Origin: UBA10349 sp003485905
GTDB taxonomy: Bacteria; Pseudomonadota; Gammaproteobacteria; Arenicellales; Arenicellaceae
DNA: 64,000 bases
Direction of reading: 5' to 3'
Assembly (NCBI GenBank): GCA_943787185.1
Contig: CALSLL010000001.1
Location: 310,001-374,000, forward strand
In this document: positions 1 through 9,067 of the stretch, piece by piece
Layout: every line of letters starts with the position of its first letter
Numbering within the stretch: position 1 is the stretch's first letter
Program-made: the position numbers and the translations under genes
Notes under the pieces: generated by a model
The model's database searches: none
What the model was told of the DNA's origin: nothing
The model's input: only the letters and a program-made list of their open reading frames with translations

Positions 1-804
1 CTTGGCAAAAAATTCACCGAAAGGACCCGATATAGTTACCTTATCGCCGGGCTTAAGATTGAAGATATACGACGACATTTTTCCTGGTGGTAGACCTTCT
101 GTACGAGGTGGCGGTGAGGCCACCCGGACATTTAGCATAATAATGCCTTTTTCTTCCGGATAATTTGCCATGGAATACGCCCGCACGACAGGCTCTTCAA
201 CGACAGATTTGTTTTGCCATATATTGAAGTGATCCCAATCAGGACGGTACTCTCCTGCAATATCGAACTCAGTGTAATCCAAGGTATGGGGCGGACATTC
301 TATTTGTATGAATCCACCAGCTCGAAAATCAACGCTCTCACCACTTGGTAATTCCAACACCAATTCTTTGATGAATGTAGCTACATTATCATTTGATCGA
401 ACACTACACTCCCACTTTTTGACGCCAAAAACTTCTTCAGGAACCTCGATTTCCATGTCCTGCTTAACAGTTACCTGACAAGACAACCGTTCACCTTGCT
501 TAGCTTCGCGTTTACTAATGTGGGTTTCTTCAGTTGGTAAAATCGAACCGCCACCATGATTAATTTTTACTCTACATTGACCACATGTACCTCCTCCACC
601 ACAAGCTGAGGAAACAAATAGTTTATTATCAGCAAGCGCACCAAGTAGTTTAGATCCAGGATTTCCGACAATCGTCTTCTCACCGTTAATTAAGATATTA
701 ACACTACCGCTGGCAACCAATTGACTCTTCGCAAATAGAATCACAATCACCAAAATCAACACAATGATGGTGAAAAGCGCGACCCCAAATCCAACTTCAA
801 ACAT
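1..804 (-). CDS. nqrF: Na+-translocating NADH:quinone reductase subunit F (3'-truncated by window edge)
   Basis: This is the NADH-oxidising subunit of the Na+-NQR complex in the inner membrane. It passes electrons from NADH through FAD to a 2Fe-2S centre. The visible 268 residues start with one hydrophobic membrane helix, followed by a plant-type ferredoxin domain with the cysteine cluster SACGGGGTCGQC and a later Cys in RLSCQV. The start of the ferredoxin-reductase domain follows, including the FAD-binding RAYSMAN segment. The NADH-binding C-terminus lies outside the window. It is the last gene of nqrABCDEF, 18 bp after nqrE. The start is the ATG at 802-804. Confidence 0.96.
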   Translation of the reverse strand, partial: MFEVGFGVALFTIIVLILVIVILFAKSQLVASGSVNILINGEKTIVGNPGSKLLGALADNKLFVSSACGGGGTCGQCRVKINHGGGSILPTEETHISKREAKQGERLSCQVTVKQDMEIEVPEEVFGVKKWECSVRSNDNVATFIKELVLELPSGESVDFRAGGFIQIECPPHTLDYTEFDIAGEYRPDWDHFNIWQNKSVVEEPVVRAYSMANYPEEKGIIMLNVRVASPPPRTEGLPPGKMSSYIFNLKPGDKVTISGPFGEFFAK

Positions 805-822
805 TAAAGAATCCCCAGCCGG

Positions 823-1428
823 CTATAGTTGAACGCCCGAAAAGGCCATAAAACCTAAGGACATTAAACCAACAGCAATAAATGTGATTCCCAAGCCCTC
901 GAGGCCATCCGGCACATCGCTGTACTTGAGCTTTTCGCGAATACCAGCCAAAGCGGTAATCGCCAGCAACCAGCCAATTCCACTACCAGCTCCATAGACA
1001 ACACTTTCTGCAATGCTGTAATCGCGCTCCACCATAAATAAGCTAGCACCCAGAATCGCGCAATTAACGGTGATTAGCGGTAAAAATATCCCTAAAGCGT
1101 TATACAAAGCCGGTACAAATTTATCCAAAGCCATTTCCAATATCTGAACGAACGCCGCGATTACTCCTATATAAGATATTAATCCTAAAAAACTTAAATC
1201 CAGCTCGGGATAACCAGCCCAAGCCAGAGCACCTGGCTTAAGTACGTTCTGGTATAGCAACGCATTTATCGGCACGGTTAGAGTCAGTACAACAAATACT
1301 GCGAAACCTAAACCAAACGCCGTCTCAATTTTTTTTGATACCGCCAGAAACGTGCACATTCCCAAGAAAAAGGAGAGTGCCAAGTTCTCAATGAAGATTG
1401 AGCGAACAGCAATACTTATTAAATCCAT
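823..1428 (-). CDS. nqrE: Na+-NQR subunit E
   Basis: This is an integral membrane subunit of the Na+-pumping NADH:quinone reductase, 201 residues with about six hydrophobic helices, the usual size for NqrE. It is homologous to NqrD and RnfA/RnfE. The family pair NqrD/NqrE forms an inverted-topology core that holds an intramembrane iron centre; the segment VNCAILGASLF carries the conserved Cys on one half-helix. Its start codon overlaps the nqrD stop by one base, which points to translational coupling inside the operon. Confidence 0.97.
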   Translation of the reverse strand: MDLISIAVRSIFIENLALSFFLGMCTFLAVSKKIETAFGLGFAVFVVLTLTVPINALLYQNVLKPGALAWAGYPELDLSFLGLISYIGVIAAFVQILEMALDKFVPALYNALGIFLPLITVNCAILGASLFMVERDYSIAESVVYGAGSGIGWLLAITALAGIREKLKYSDVPDGLEGLGITFIAVGLMSLGFMAFSGVQL

Positions 1429-2090
1429 CAGTGTGCCTCGCCAATGTGGGCGTTCTGAATCTCAAAATCGGGTTTTTCTACCTGCTCGGTATAAAAAGTA
1501 CGCATTGCCCAAATCGTCAATCCAATAATAAAAAATGCTGATGGTGCCAACAGCATCAAACCATTAGGGTGATACCAACCCCCATCCGTCACTGGCTTCA
1601 GGACTTGGTAACCAAGCAAGGACCCCGAACCAAATAGTTCTCGAAAAAAGGCCACCGTGATCAAAATCAAACTATAGCCAAGGCCATTACCAATTCCGTC
1701 GAGAAACGCCATCCCTGGAGGGTTTTTCATTGCATAAGCTTCGGCGCGCCCCATAACAATGCAGTTAGTGATTATCAAGCCGACAAATACCGCTAATTGT
1801 TTGCTTACCTCATACGCATAAGCCTTCAATACTTGATCGACCACGATCACCAAAGAAGCGATAACCGTCATCTGCACAATAATCCGAATACTTCCCGGGA
1901 TATGGTTTCGGATCAAGCTAATCGATAAATTAGAAAATGCCGTTACACTAGTCAGCGCTAGACACATTATCAGCGCAACGGATAGCTGGGTTGTTACTGC
2001 AAGCGCTGAGCAAATCCCAAGTACTTGCAGGGTAATAGGATTGTTCTGAGTTAGCGGCTCAAACAGAGCACTCTTTGCTTCGTTTGCCAT
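1428..2090 (-). CDS. nqrD: Na+-NQR subunit D
   Basis: This is a membrane subunit of Na+-NQR, 220 residues with about six hydrophobic segments, homologous to NqrE and to RnfE. The segment TNCIVMGRAEA is the family signature with the conserved Cys thought to ligate the intramembrane iron centre together with NqrE. It starts 2 bp after the nqrC stop and overlaps nqrE by one base. Confidence 0.97.
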   Translation of the reverse strand: MANEAKSALFEPLTQNNPITLQVLGICSALAVTTQLSVALIMCLALTSVTAFSNLSISLIRNHIPGSIRIIVQMTVIASLVIVVDQVLKAYAYEVSKQLAVFVGLIITNCIVMGRAEAYAMKNPPGMAFLDGIGNGLGYSLILITVAFFRELFGSGSLLGYQVLKPVTDGGWYHPNGLMLLAPSAFFIIGLTIWAMRTFYTEQVEKPDFEIQNAHIGEAH

Positions 2091-2092
2091 TG

Positions 2093-2938
2093 TTATCCTC
2101 TGCTATTTCGTAGCTTGTTTAAAAAAGGACCAAATGCATGGTCTCCCAACCAGTAATGCACTAAATTATTTACACCGTTACTGGTTAGTGTCGCTCCTGA
2201 CAATCCATCGATCTTTTTAGCAGCATCGGGATCACCCGGGGCCACGAGACCCTTAATCAAAGATACGGTAACAAGACCGTTACTATCTATGGCTTGTTTT
2301 CCATCCCACTGTGCTTGCCAATCAAGATTATCAACCTTAGCGCCCAGACCCGGGGTTTCTTTATGTTCGTAAAACTTTAATCCAGCGGCCGTTTGCATAT
2401 CTGCATGCAAGGCAATGAAGCCATAAAGCGTACCCCAAAGACCGTAGCCTCTTACGGGCAACACAAGCTTTTCAAGATCCCCATTTGCGTCGTTGATTTG
2501 ATAAACCACCGCATATCTAGATCGACTACCAATCGTCGCTATATCAATCTCACTAGCAACGTCCACACTATATTCTGGATCTTTAGAGGCGCTGAGTTGA
2601 TCGAAAGTCTCAGCATTAACGACTTCGGTATATTCTCCAGTTTCCAGATCAACTACTCTGGAATCGATCTGATCGAAGGCCTGATTTATCGTCTCATTGG
2701 TAAATGGAATCCCGGCAACCGCAAGAATGTTCTTACGTTTATCCAGTTCCTTATTCGCTATCTGCAGTGGTTTTAATACGGTTGCCGACATGGATACAAA
2801 GAATGAACAAATTAGACACAACAATATTGCCACTGCAAAAGTTTTAAAAATACTGTCGTTTGGCATATCCAAGAATCGGCCAACTACGCTCGGGTTTGCC
2901 GAAGGTTGAGGCTCCTCGTTTAACTCGTGTTTAGACAT
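2093..2938 (-). CDS. nqrC: Na+-NQR subunit C
   Basis: This subunit of Na+-NQR carries a covalently bound FMN. The protein has 281 residues: an N-terminal membrane helix (about residues 30-55) and a periplasmic FMN-binding domain. The sequence SGATLT near residue 247 contains the Thr that takes the phosphoester-linked flavin, attached by ApbE in this family. The gene overlaps the end of nqrB by 8 bp. An apbE gene is not seen in the window. Confidence 0.97.
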   Translation of the reverse strand: MSKHELNEEPQPSANPSVVGRFLDMPNDSIFKTFAVAILLCLICSFFVSMSATVLKPLQIANKELDKRKNILAVAGIPFTNETINQAFDQIDSRVVDLETGEYTEVVNAETFDQLSASKDPEYSVDVASEIDIATIGSRSRYAVVYQINDANGDLEKLVLPVRGYGLWGTLYGFIALHADMQTAAGLKFYEHKETPGLGAKVDNLDWQAQWDGKQAIDSNGLVTVSLIKGLVAPGDPDAAKKIDGLSGATLTSNGVNNLVHYWLGDHAFGPFLNKLRNSRG

Positions 2939-4142
2939 TGCGCTTCACTCTTCGGGCAATATTTTTCCGAATCACAAACCAATCTATTAGTGGTGCGAAT
3001 AAATTCGCAAACAATATTGCCAACATCATGCCCTCTGGGAATGCCGGATTTAGCACCCTAATCAACACCACCATAAACCCGACTAATACACCAAACCACA
3101 ATCTACCCCAATTCGTCATCGCAGCACTGACCGGGTCGGTTGCCATAAAGGCCATCCCAAAGGCAAAACCACCCATCACAAAATGCCAATACCACGGCAC
3201 GTTAAAAAATGCGTTGGTATCGCTGCCAATTAGGTTTAATAAACTACTCGTCGCCACCATACCTAAAAACACGCCCAACACGATGCGCCAGCTTGCCACC
3301 TTGGTGATTAGCAAAAAAGCCATGCCAGCTAGCACAGCCAAAGTTGATGTTTCTCCCATGGAACCGGCCACTTGCCCTAGAAACGATTGCTCCAGTGAAA
3401 AGCCAGCCGCTTCAAGACCCGTTAGACCGCCGCTGGCCGCAACACTTAAAGCAGTAGCACCGGTAAACCCATCAGCAGCGACCCACACGGCATCTCCAGA
3501 CAATTGAGCTGGATACGCGAAAAATAAAAATGCACGCCCGGTTAAAGCTGGATTCAAGAAATTCTTTCCGGTACCGCCAAATACTTCTTTGCCAATTACC
3601 ACCCCAAACGATATGCCGAGCGCCGCCTGCCATAGCGGTAAAGTAGGAGGAACAATTAAACTTAATAGAATGGAGGTTACAAAAAAACCTTCATTGATCT
3701 CATGGCCTCTGACGGTTGCAAATAACACTTCCCACAATCCACCAACTACAAACATCACCACATAAATGGGAAACCAGTACCAAAACCCATGCCAAAAATT
3801 ACCCCAAGTACTGGTAGGGTCGATTGCAATACCGAACATAGCCAGCATTTCACCACGCCAGCCAGCAACCTCGTTAAGCCCTAAGCCCATCAGCGCTTCG
3901 TTAGCCTGCATACCAATATTAATTGAGCCAATCAAAACGCATGGCATAACCGCCAGCCACACGTATATCATTACCCTCTTCAGATCGATCGAATCTCTAA
4001 TGTGAGGAGATACCTTGGTAACCGTGCCCGGAGAATAAAAAATAGTATCGACTGCTTCAAACAAGGCATACCATTTGTGATGCTTAGCGCCACGCACGAC
4101 ATGCGGGCGAATTCGGTCTAGAGACCGTTTAAGAAGTGACAT
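2931..4142 (-). CDS. nqrB: Na+-NQR subunit B
   Basis: This is the large membrane subunit of Na+-NQR, 403 residues with about ten hydrophobic helices. It holds a covalent FMN, riboflavin and a quinone site and forms much of the Na+ path. The flavinylation motif is visible as TGATAL. The gene starts at the base where nqrA ends and overlaps nqrC by 8 bp, so the operon is tightly coupled. Confidence 0.97.
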   Translation of the reverse strand: MSLLKRSLDRIRPHVVRGAKHHKWYALFEAVDTIFYSPGTVTKVSPHIRDSIDLKRVMIYVWLAVMPCVLIGSINIGMQANEALMGLGLNEVAGWRGEMLAMFGIAIDPTSTWGNFWHGFWYWFPIYVVMFVVGGLWEVLFATVRGHEINEGFFVTSILLSLIVPPTLPLWQAALGISFGVVIGKEVFGGTGKNFLNPALTGRAFLFFAYPAQLSGDAVWVAADGFTGATALSVAASGGLTGLEAAGFSLEQSFLGQVAGSMGETSTLAVLAGMAFLLITKVASWRIVLGVFLGMVATSSLLNLIGSDTNAFFNVPWYWHFVMGGFAFGMAFMATDPVSAAMTNWGRLWFGVLVGFMVVLIRVLNPAFPEGMMLAILFANLFAPLIDWFVIRKNIARRVKRNV

Positions 4143-5497
4143 TAACCATCCCTCTCAATTTGCACCAAGGTTTTCCGTAACACCGAGCCGAAGTCATGTT
4201 TGCTCGGGTCGACAAAACTACATAAAGCCAAATCCTCTTCATCCAATTCCAATGCGCCTAATGCTTGGGCTGTATCGGTATCATTCACTAGTAACGCTTT
4301 TAAGATTGGCGTTGCAAGAACATCTAAGGGCATCACAGATTCGTAAACACCGATCGGCACCATAGCCCTCGGACTTCCATTTTTGTTGGTATTCATCCCG
4401 AATCGCTTGCTACGAAACAGACTACTTAACAGTACATTTGTTGCAGAAAACTTATTTAAGCCTGGCGCTATCCAACCCATAAAGTCACGCTCACGTCCTT
4501 CGGTCAAAACGCTCAATTGTGTGTGGTATCTCCCTAACCAAGCTTCTTCACCAATTGCGGTATAACCAGAGAGCACTGAACCACTAATCGGCCTTAGCTC
4601 ACCGTCTCGGGTTCTACCAGTGGTTAAATCATCTACGCTAGCGCCAATCCTCGTTTTCAACAGGCGGGGAGCGCGCACTGCGGGGCCAGCTAATGCAATA
4701 ATTCGATCCTGTGATAACAACCCTGTAGTAAATAACTTACCGATAGCCACGACATCTTGATACCCGATATACCAGACAGATTTATTGATATTAACCGGGT
4801 CAATAAAGTGTATATGCGTACCCGGCAGGCCGGCTGGATGAGGACCAGAAAATCGTGCTTCTAGAGCGCGGTCTGTACTCACGCTCGGCAACTTAGCGTT
4901 ATCTTTGCAGCATAAGTACACTGGCTTGTTAAAACAACCAAGCACAGAAACCCCGTTATTAAAGTCCGTGTGCTGCTCTTCAAGCACAACTGCAGGGTCG
5001 GCGGAAAGAGGATTAGAATCCATCACGTTCACGAAAATTGAGCTAGGATCAGCATCCACGGCTGGCACTTTACTATAGGGTCGTGAACGTAACGCCACCC
5101 ACAATCCGGATTTTTGCAAATTCCTACGGACGACCACCTCATCAAGTTCTGCCAATGCATTGGATTCGAAACTTTCAAACGATTCATTGGCATCGCCAGA
5201 AAGCTCGATAACGACTGATAGAAGTACGCGCTTCTCGCCTCGATTTATTTCGACAATTTTGCCCGCACCCGGCGAAGTCACAATCACCCCGGGATTCTTT
5301 TTATCTTCAAACACTGGCTGACCAGCCTTAACCACATCCCCTACCGCAACCAACATTGTGGGCTTTAGACCAACATAGTCCCTACCTAAAATAGCAACGG
5401 ACTTTACTGGCGAGGCTACATCTATGCGCTGCTCTGGAGCGCCAGAAATTGGCAAATCCAACCCCTTTTTCAACTTAAATCTCAAATTACGCCTCAT
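4142..5497 (-). CDS. nqrA: Na+-NQR subunit A
   Basis: This is the peripheral cytoplasmic subunit of Na+-NQR and the first gene of the operon, 451 residues, the usual length. It opens with a Rnf-barrel-like biotinyl/lipoyl-type fold (VGDVVKAGQPVFEDKKNPGVIVTSPGAGKI), a feature shared with RnfC. Family knowledge places it at the quinone-binding side of the complex. A promoter candidate lies about 160 bp upstream. The neighbouring gene is divergent. Confidence 0.97.
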   Translation of the reverse strand: MRRNLRFKLKKGLDLPISGAPEQRIDVASPVKSVAILGRDYVGLKPTMLVAVGDVVKAGQPVFEDKKNPGVIVTSPGAGKIVEINRGEKRVLLSVVIELSGDANESFESFESNALAELDEVVVRRNLQKSGLWVALRSRPYSKVPAVDADPSSIFVNVMDSNPLSADPAVVLEEQHTDFNNGVSVLGCFNKPVYLCCKDNAKLPSVSTDRALEARFSGPHPAGLPGTHIHFIDPVNINKSVWYIGYQDVVAIGKLFTTGLLSQDRIIALAGPAVRAPRLLKTRIGASVDDLTTGRTRDGELRPISGSVLSGYTAIGEEAWLGRYHTQLSVLTEGRERDFMGWIAPGLNKFSATNVLLSSLFRSKRFGMNTNKNGSPRAMVPIGVYESVMPLDVLATPILKALLVNDTDTAQALGALELDEEDLALCSFVDPSKHDFGSVLRKTLVQIERDG

Positions 5498-5656
5498 GCC
5501 GGATCATTACGACCAAAAATCTGTACTTACTTACCTTGTAAATTAGATCGAAAAAGGTATTCGCGAATGCTTAGATAAACTAGATGATATACAGGCTTTA
5601 CAATGCTATTAGCCGAAATTTCCGGCACTTTAATTTGCCCCGAAAATGCCGGCGCT

Positions 5657-5684
5657 ATTATACTTTTTTATGCACTACCGGCAA
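5657..5684 (-). promoter_or_regulatory. Putative sigma-70 promoter of the nqr operon
   Basis: Read on the minus strand, TTGCCG is followed after 16 bp by a perfect TATAAT, about 160 bp upstream of nqrA. The -10 is ideal and the -35 matches 4 of 6 positions. The rest of the 297-bp divergent spacer (5498-5794) shows no other clear signal. Confidence 0.45.
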
Positions 5685-5794
5685 CCATAACTACGGCTTA
5701 AATCAATGAGATTTAAGTAAATTATGCATTGAATCAAGTCGGTGTGCGCGGTAGCGTTCCATCATGAATTTAACAATCATGCGGTAACACTACT

Positions 5795-6175
5795 ATGAAC
5801 TTGGAGAAGGTTGTATTTGGTTTCTTTATTTTGCTCGCACTAACCGTCAACTTTAGCTTTTTTGTTGGGGAAATAGACAACCCAGCCCATCACCACCATT
5901 ACGAACTCTATGCTGCCCTGGTTATCAGCCTGATCACCACGGTTCTAAAATTTGGAGATAGATCCCAAATGGGTGCGATATTGGTAGCATCTAGCCTGGT
6001 TGCCGACCTTCAACTCATAGCCGCCGTAATTGTTTGGGGTACGGCCACCGCCAGCGATGGTTCGATTAGCCCTGACACTATGGCAAGCATTGTATCGCTA
6101 TCTGGCGGAGCCTTGGTCGCGAATACGGTCTCGGTTATTTTACTCGTGGTCGAGACACTACTTTTTAGGCGATAG
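5795..6175 (+). CDS. DUF6394-type small membrane protein
   Basis: This is a 126-residue protein with about four hydrophobic helices. A His-rich loop (AHHHHYELYAAL) follows the first helix, and then the segment TTVLKFGDRSQMGA. This matches what I recall of the DUF6394 family, whose function is unknown. It lies 45 bp upstream of the potassium-channel-like gene on the same strand. That supports a two-gene operon in which this protein may be an accessory subunit; that role is inference. Confidence 0.7.
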   Translation: MNLEKVVFGFFILLALTVNFSFFVGEIDNPAHHHHYELYAALVISLITTVLKFGDRSQMGAILVASSLVADLQLIAAVIVWGTATASDGSISPDTMASIVSLSGGALVANTVSVILLVVETLLFRR

Positions 6176-6220
6176 TTTTACGCCTCGCACACGAACTTCT
6201 AACACCATACTAATAGCTAA

Positions 6221-7960
6221 ATGAGCAGCGTAATTTTTATCTTTCTGCGCCGTATGCGCTTGCCTCTAATAGTTCTTATATTAGTTTATGCGCTTGCAGC
6301 CCTTGGACTCACGCTCGTCCCCGGCCAAGATAACAATGGGGACTTACACTACTTAAGTTTTTTTCACGCGTTTTATTTTGTAAGTTTTATGGGCTCCACC
6401 ATTGGATTTGGCGAGATCCCGTACCCGTTCACGGACCCACAACGCGCTTGGGTTCTGGTAAGTATTTACACATCTGTGATCGCATGGCTTTTTACAATAG
6501 GCTCGTTACTAACGTTATTTCAAGACCCGGCTTTTAAACGGGCAATTACGTTTCAGGCATTCCGAAACAAGGTAAAAAGACAACGCGAAAATTTCTGGAT
6601 TATTTGTGGCCTTGGCACAACCGGTCACGCCCTAATGGAGCGCCTGATCGACAATAATATCAATGTTGTTGTTATCGATTCCAAACAGAGCTCATTGGAC
6701 GCGCTTGAACTAGCAGACTATGGCGGTAGAGTGCCTGCTCTATTGGCTGATATGACAATCCCGGAAAACCTGGTAGCCGCAGGCATTGGACATAAAGACT
6801 GCACCGGAGTTATATCACTTGCTAGCGATGATAATGCCAACTTAAAGGTAGCCGTGGTGGCAAATCAATTGCAGGATAACCCCAACCTGACGGTAATTTG
6901 CCGCTCCGAAAGTGAAGATGCTACTCGCAATATGAAATCTTTCGGCACCAATGTCGTATTAAACCCATTTGAAACCTTCGCTAATCAATTTGGGCTTGCG
7001 ATTCACGATCACCAACTATATACCCTGGGTCAATGGTTAACCGACAACGGTGAAACAACTCTTAGCGAAGACAAAGCACCTCCGGCAGGTCACTGGATTA
7101 TCTGTGGCTACGGTCGACTTGGAAAATCACTGGAAGCTATACTAAAAAAACGACAAATCGATGTCACGGTAGTAGATCCCGAACCAGAAAGCCATCAGGC
7201 ACCAAGATCCTGCGTCGTAGGTCGAGGTACAGAGGCTGAGACACTAATTAAAGCGGACTTGGCTAGTGCTAGCGGAATCGTTGCGGCGACATCTGATGAT
7301 TCGGATAACTTATCAATAGTAATGACAGCAAAAGAGCTACGACAAGACTTATTTACCATCGCCCGCCTAAATTCTTTCTCGAACGATGTAATATTTAGAG
7401 CAGCTGAGTTAGATCTGGTAATACGGCGCAATGAAGTTCTTGCTGACCGTATACTATCAATCGTAGACCGTCCGCTAGTTACACAGTTTCTTCGTTTAGC
7501 TCACCAATTACCGAAACATGCTATACAAAACCTAATGAGCGCCATACGAACCAATACGGGTGGTAGCAAACCGGTGAGTTGGCGGTATTCAATTAACTCT
7601 GAAAAAACCCCAGCAATTAACCAACTGCTGTCAGAAGAATACGCGATAACCGTTGAGGATCTTGTTCAACAACCAAACAAAAGCAGTATGCAAGCAATAC
7701 CATTGTTACTTGTCGAAGATGGCAACACCAAACTACTTCCTGAACTAACAGATCAGGTACGGCTCAACCAACAATACTTATTTTGTGGCACGCGCAAAGC
7801 ACGACGAAACAGCCTACGCCTATGTGAAGATGTAGACCTGCTCGATCAAATCCTGCATCCGGATCGCCACGCTATTCCTGTTCTACGATGGCTCTCTAAC
7901 TATCCTCCGAGGAGCCAGCCAGACCGTAACGATCCTAGTGCTAATCCCCGCAACCCGTAA
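6221..7960 (+). CDS. Potassium-channel-like protein with two TrkA-N/RCK domains
   Basis: This is a 579-residue inner-membrane protein. The N-terminus has a TM helix, a pore loop with a K+-filter-like sequence GSTIGFGE (about residues 57-64) and a second TM helix. Two Rossmann-type RCK/TrkA-N domains follow, with nucleotide-binding glycine motifs IICGLGTTG (from about residue 125) and IICGYGRLG (from about residue 290), each ending in an acidic residue after the second strand (VVVID, VTVVD). Tandem RCK domains in one chain resemble ligand-gated K+ channels of the Kch/MthK/GsuK type. The filter has Phe and Glu where TVGYGD has Tyr and Asp, so selectivity is uncertain. Confidence 0.85.
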   Translation: MSSVIFIFLRRMRLPLIVLILVYALAALGLTLVPGQDNNGDLHYLSFFHAFYFVSFMGSTIGFGEIPYPFTDPQRAWVLVSIYTSVIAWLFTIGSLLTLFQDPAFKRAITFQAFRNKVKRQRENFWIICGLGTTGHALMERLIDNNINVVVIDSKQSSLDALELADYGGRVPALLADMTIPENLVAAGIGHKDCTGVISLASDDNANLKVAVVANQLQDNPNLTVICRSESEDATRNMKSFGTNVVLNPFETFANQFGLAIHDHQLYTLGQWLTDNGETTLSEDKAPPAGHWIICGYGRLGKSLEAILKKRQIDVTVVDPEPESHQAPRSCVVGRGTEAETLIKADLASASGIVAATSDDSDNLSIVMTAKELRQDLFTIARLNSFSNDVIFRAAELDLVIRRNEVLADRILSIVDRPLVTQFLRLAHQLPKHAIQNLMSAIRTNTGGSKPVSWRYSINSEKTPAINQLLSEEYAITVEDLVQQPNKSSMQAIPLLLVEDGNTKLLPELTDQVRLNQQYLFCGTRKARRNSLRLCEDVDLLDQILHPDRHAIPVLRWLSNYPPRSQPDRNDPSANPRNP

Positions 7961-7982
7961 TCCAAAAACTCACGCAACGACA

Positions 7983-8459
7983 ATGAATAAATTCAGCCAT
8001 TTAGATGAACGCGGCCAAGCAACTATGGTCGATATTAGCGATAAGAGTTCCACCAAACGTATAGCAATCGCAGAAAGCCTTGTTGTGCTACCAGCGCCTG
8101 TAAGTGTCGCGATCAACAATAACGACGTGCCTAAAGGTGACGTTTTCGCAACTGCACGTATCGCTGGAATCCAAGCCGCCAAAAAATGTGCTGAACTCAT
8201 ACCCCTTTGCCACCCCCTGCCATTAAGCAAGGTATCGATAGACTTTGAACACCCCGACGACGGTAATATATTGGTGCGAGCCGAGTGCAGCACAACCGGG
8301 AAAACTGGTGTCGAAATGGAGGCGCTAACCGCCGCATCTGTTGCGGCACTTACTATTTATGATATGTGTAAAGGTATAGACAAAGGCATGGAAATTCGTC
8401 GTACGCGCTTATTAAGCAAATCTGGCGGAAAATCAGGCAACTGGATTGCAGGTGATTAA
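7983..8459 (+). CDS. moaC: Cyclic pyranopterin monophosphate synthase
   Basis: MoaC makes cyclic pyranopterin monophosphate from the MoaA product, the first stage of molybdenum cofactor synthesis. The protein has 158 residues from the ATG at 7983, the usual family size. An upstream in-frame start at 7938 would overlap the preceding gene and add non-family residues. Visible signatures are LIPLCHPLPL, EMEALTAASVAALTIYDMCK and KSGGKSG. It faces a MocA/XdhC pair on the opposite strand with only 11 bp between stops. Other moa genes are not in the window. Confidence 0.95.
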   Translation: MNKFSHLDERGQATMVDISDKSSTKRIAIAESLVVLPAPVSVAINNNDVPKGDVFATARIAGIQAAKKCAELIPLCHPLPLSKVSIDFEHPDDGNILVRAECSTTGKTGVEMEALTAASVAALTIYDMCKGIDKGMEIRRTRLLSKSGGKSGNWIAGD

Positions 8460-8470
8460 AACTCAATAAA

Positions 8471-9067
8471 CTATGATGGCTTTATATTAGCTAGCACCTT
8501 AGATAAATCTTCCGGCGTATCAATATCGAGTAATACGCCGGAATCATTGACCTCGATATATTCGACCTGAGCTTTCTCATTCCCAAAAAGCATTGCTCCC
8601 CCTTGATCACCATCTAACTTGGCAAGCTTCTCAAACCAGCAACGGGCAAATATTACCGGGTGACCACGCTTGCCTTGAAATGTTGGTGCCCAAATATTGG
8701 CATGCCCAGATGCGCTTTTAAGAATCAGCAAGCTCAACGTTTCGGGCTTCACCAGAGGCATATCACCTAATGCAACGAGCACACGTTCAGTATCAGGAGA
8801 TAAATTAGCAACTGCCAATGCAATAGAACCACCCATACCAGCCTCAGAATTTGCATTGCGAAGCGCAATTACATGTTTAGGTAGTTGAAGATCGTCCAAG
8901 CCCCAACGGTCACCATAAATCACTGTAATTTTGCCCGCACCTGCGTCTTGAAGGTTTTGGATTACACTCCCAACAATATTTCGATCGCCGATCTGCTGAC
9001 TAAGTTTACTCGCACCTTCCATCCGGGTTGCGCTTCCCGCGGCAAGAACTACAAATTCAATACTCAT
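8471..9067 (-). CDS. MocA-like molybdenum cofactor nucleotidyltransferase
   Basis: This is a 198-residue nucleotidyltransferase of the MobA/MocA family. Family signatures are the loop LAAGSATRMEGASKL, the ALGDMPLV acidic motif and the GKRGHPVIF segment. The last is typical of MocA (CTP:molybdopterin cytidylyltransferase) rather than MobA. Its start overlaps the end of the XdhC-like gene by 11 bp. The pair resembles maturation modules of xanthine dehydrogenase or CO dehydrogenase family enzymes. The target enzyme is not in this window. Confidence 0.85.
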   Translation of the reverse strand: MSIEFVVLAAGSATRMEGASKLSQQIGDRNIVGSVIQNLQDAGAGKITVIYGDRWGLDDLQLPKHVIALRNANSEAGMGGSIALAVANLSPDTERVLVALGDMPLVKPETLSLLILKSASGHANIWAPTFQGKRGHPVIFARCWFEKLAKLDGDQGGAMLFGNEKAQVEYIEVNDSGVLLDIDTPEDLSKVLANIKPS

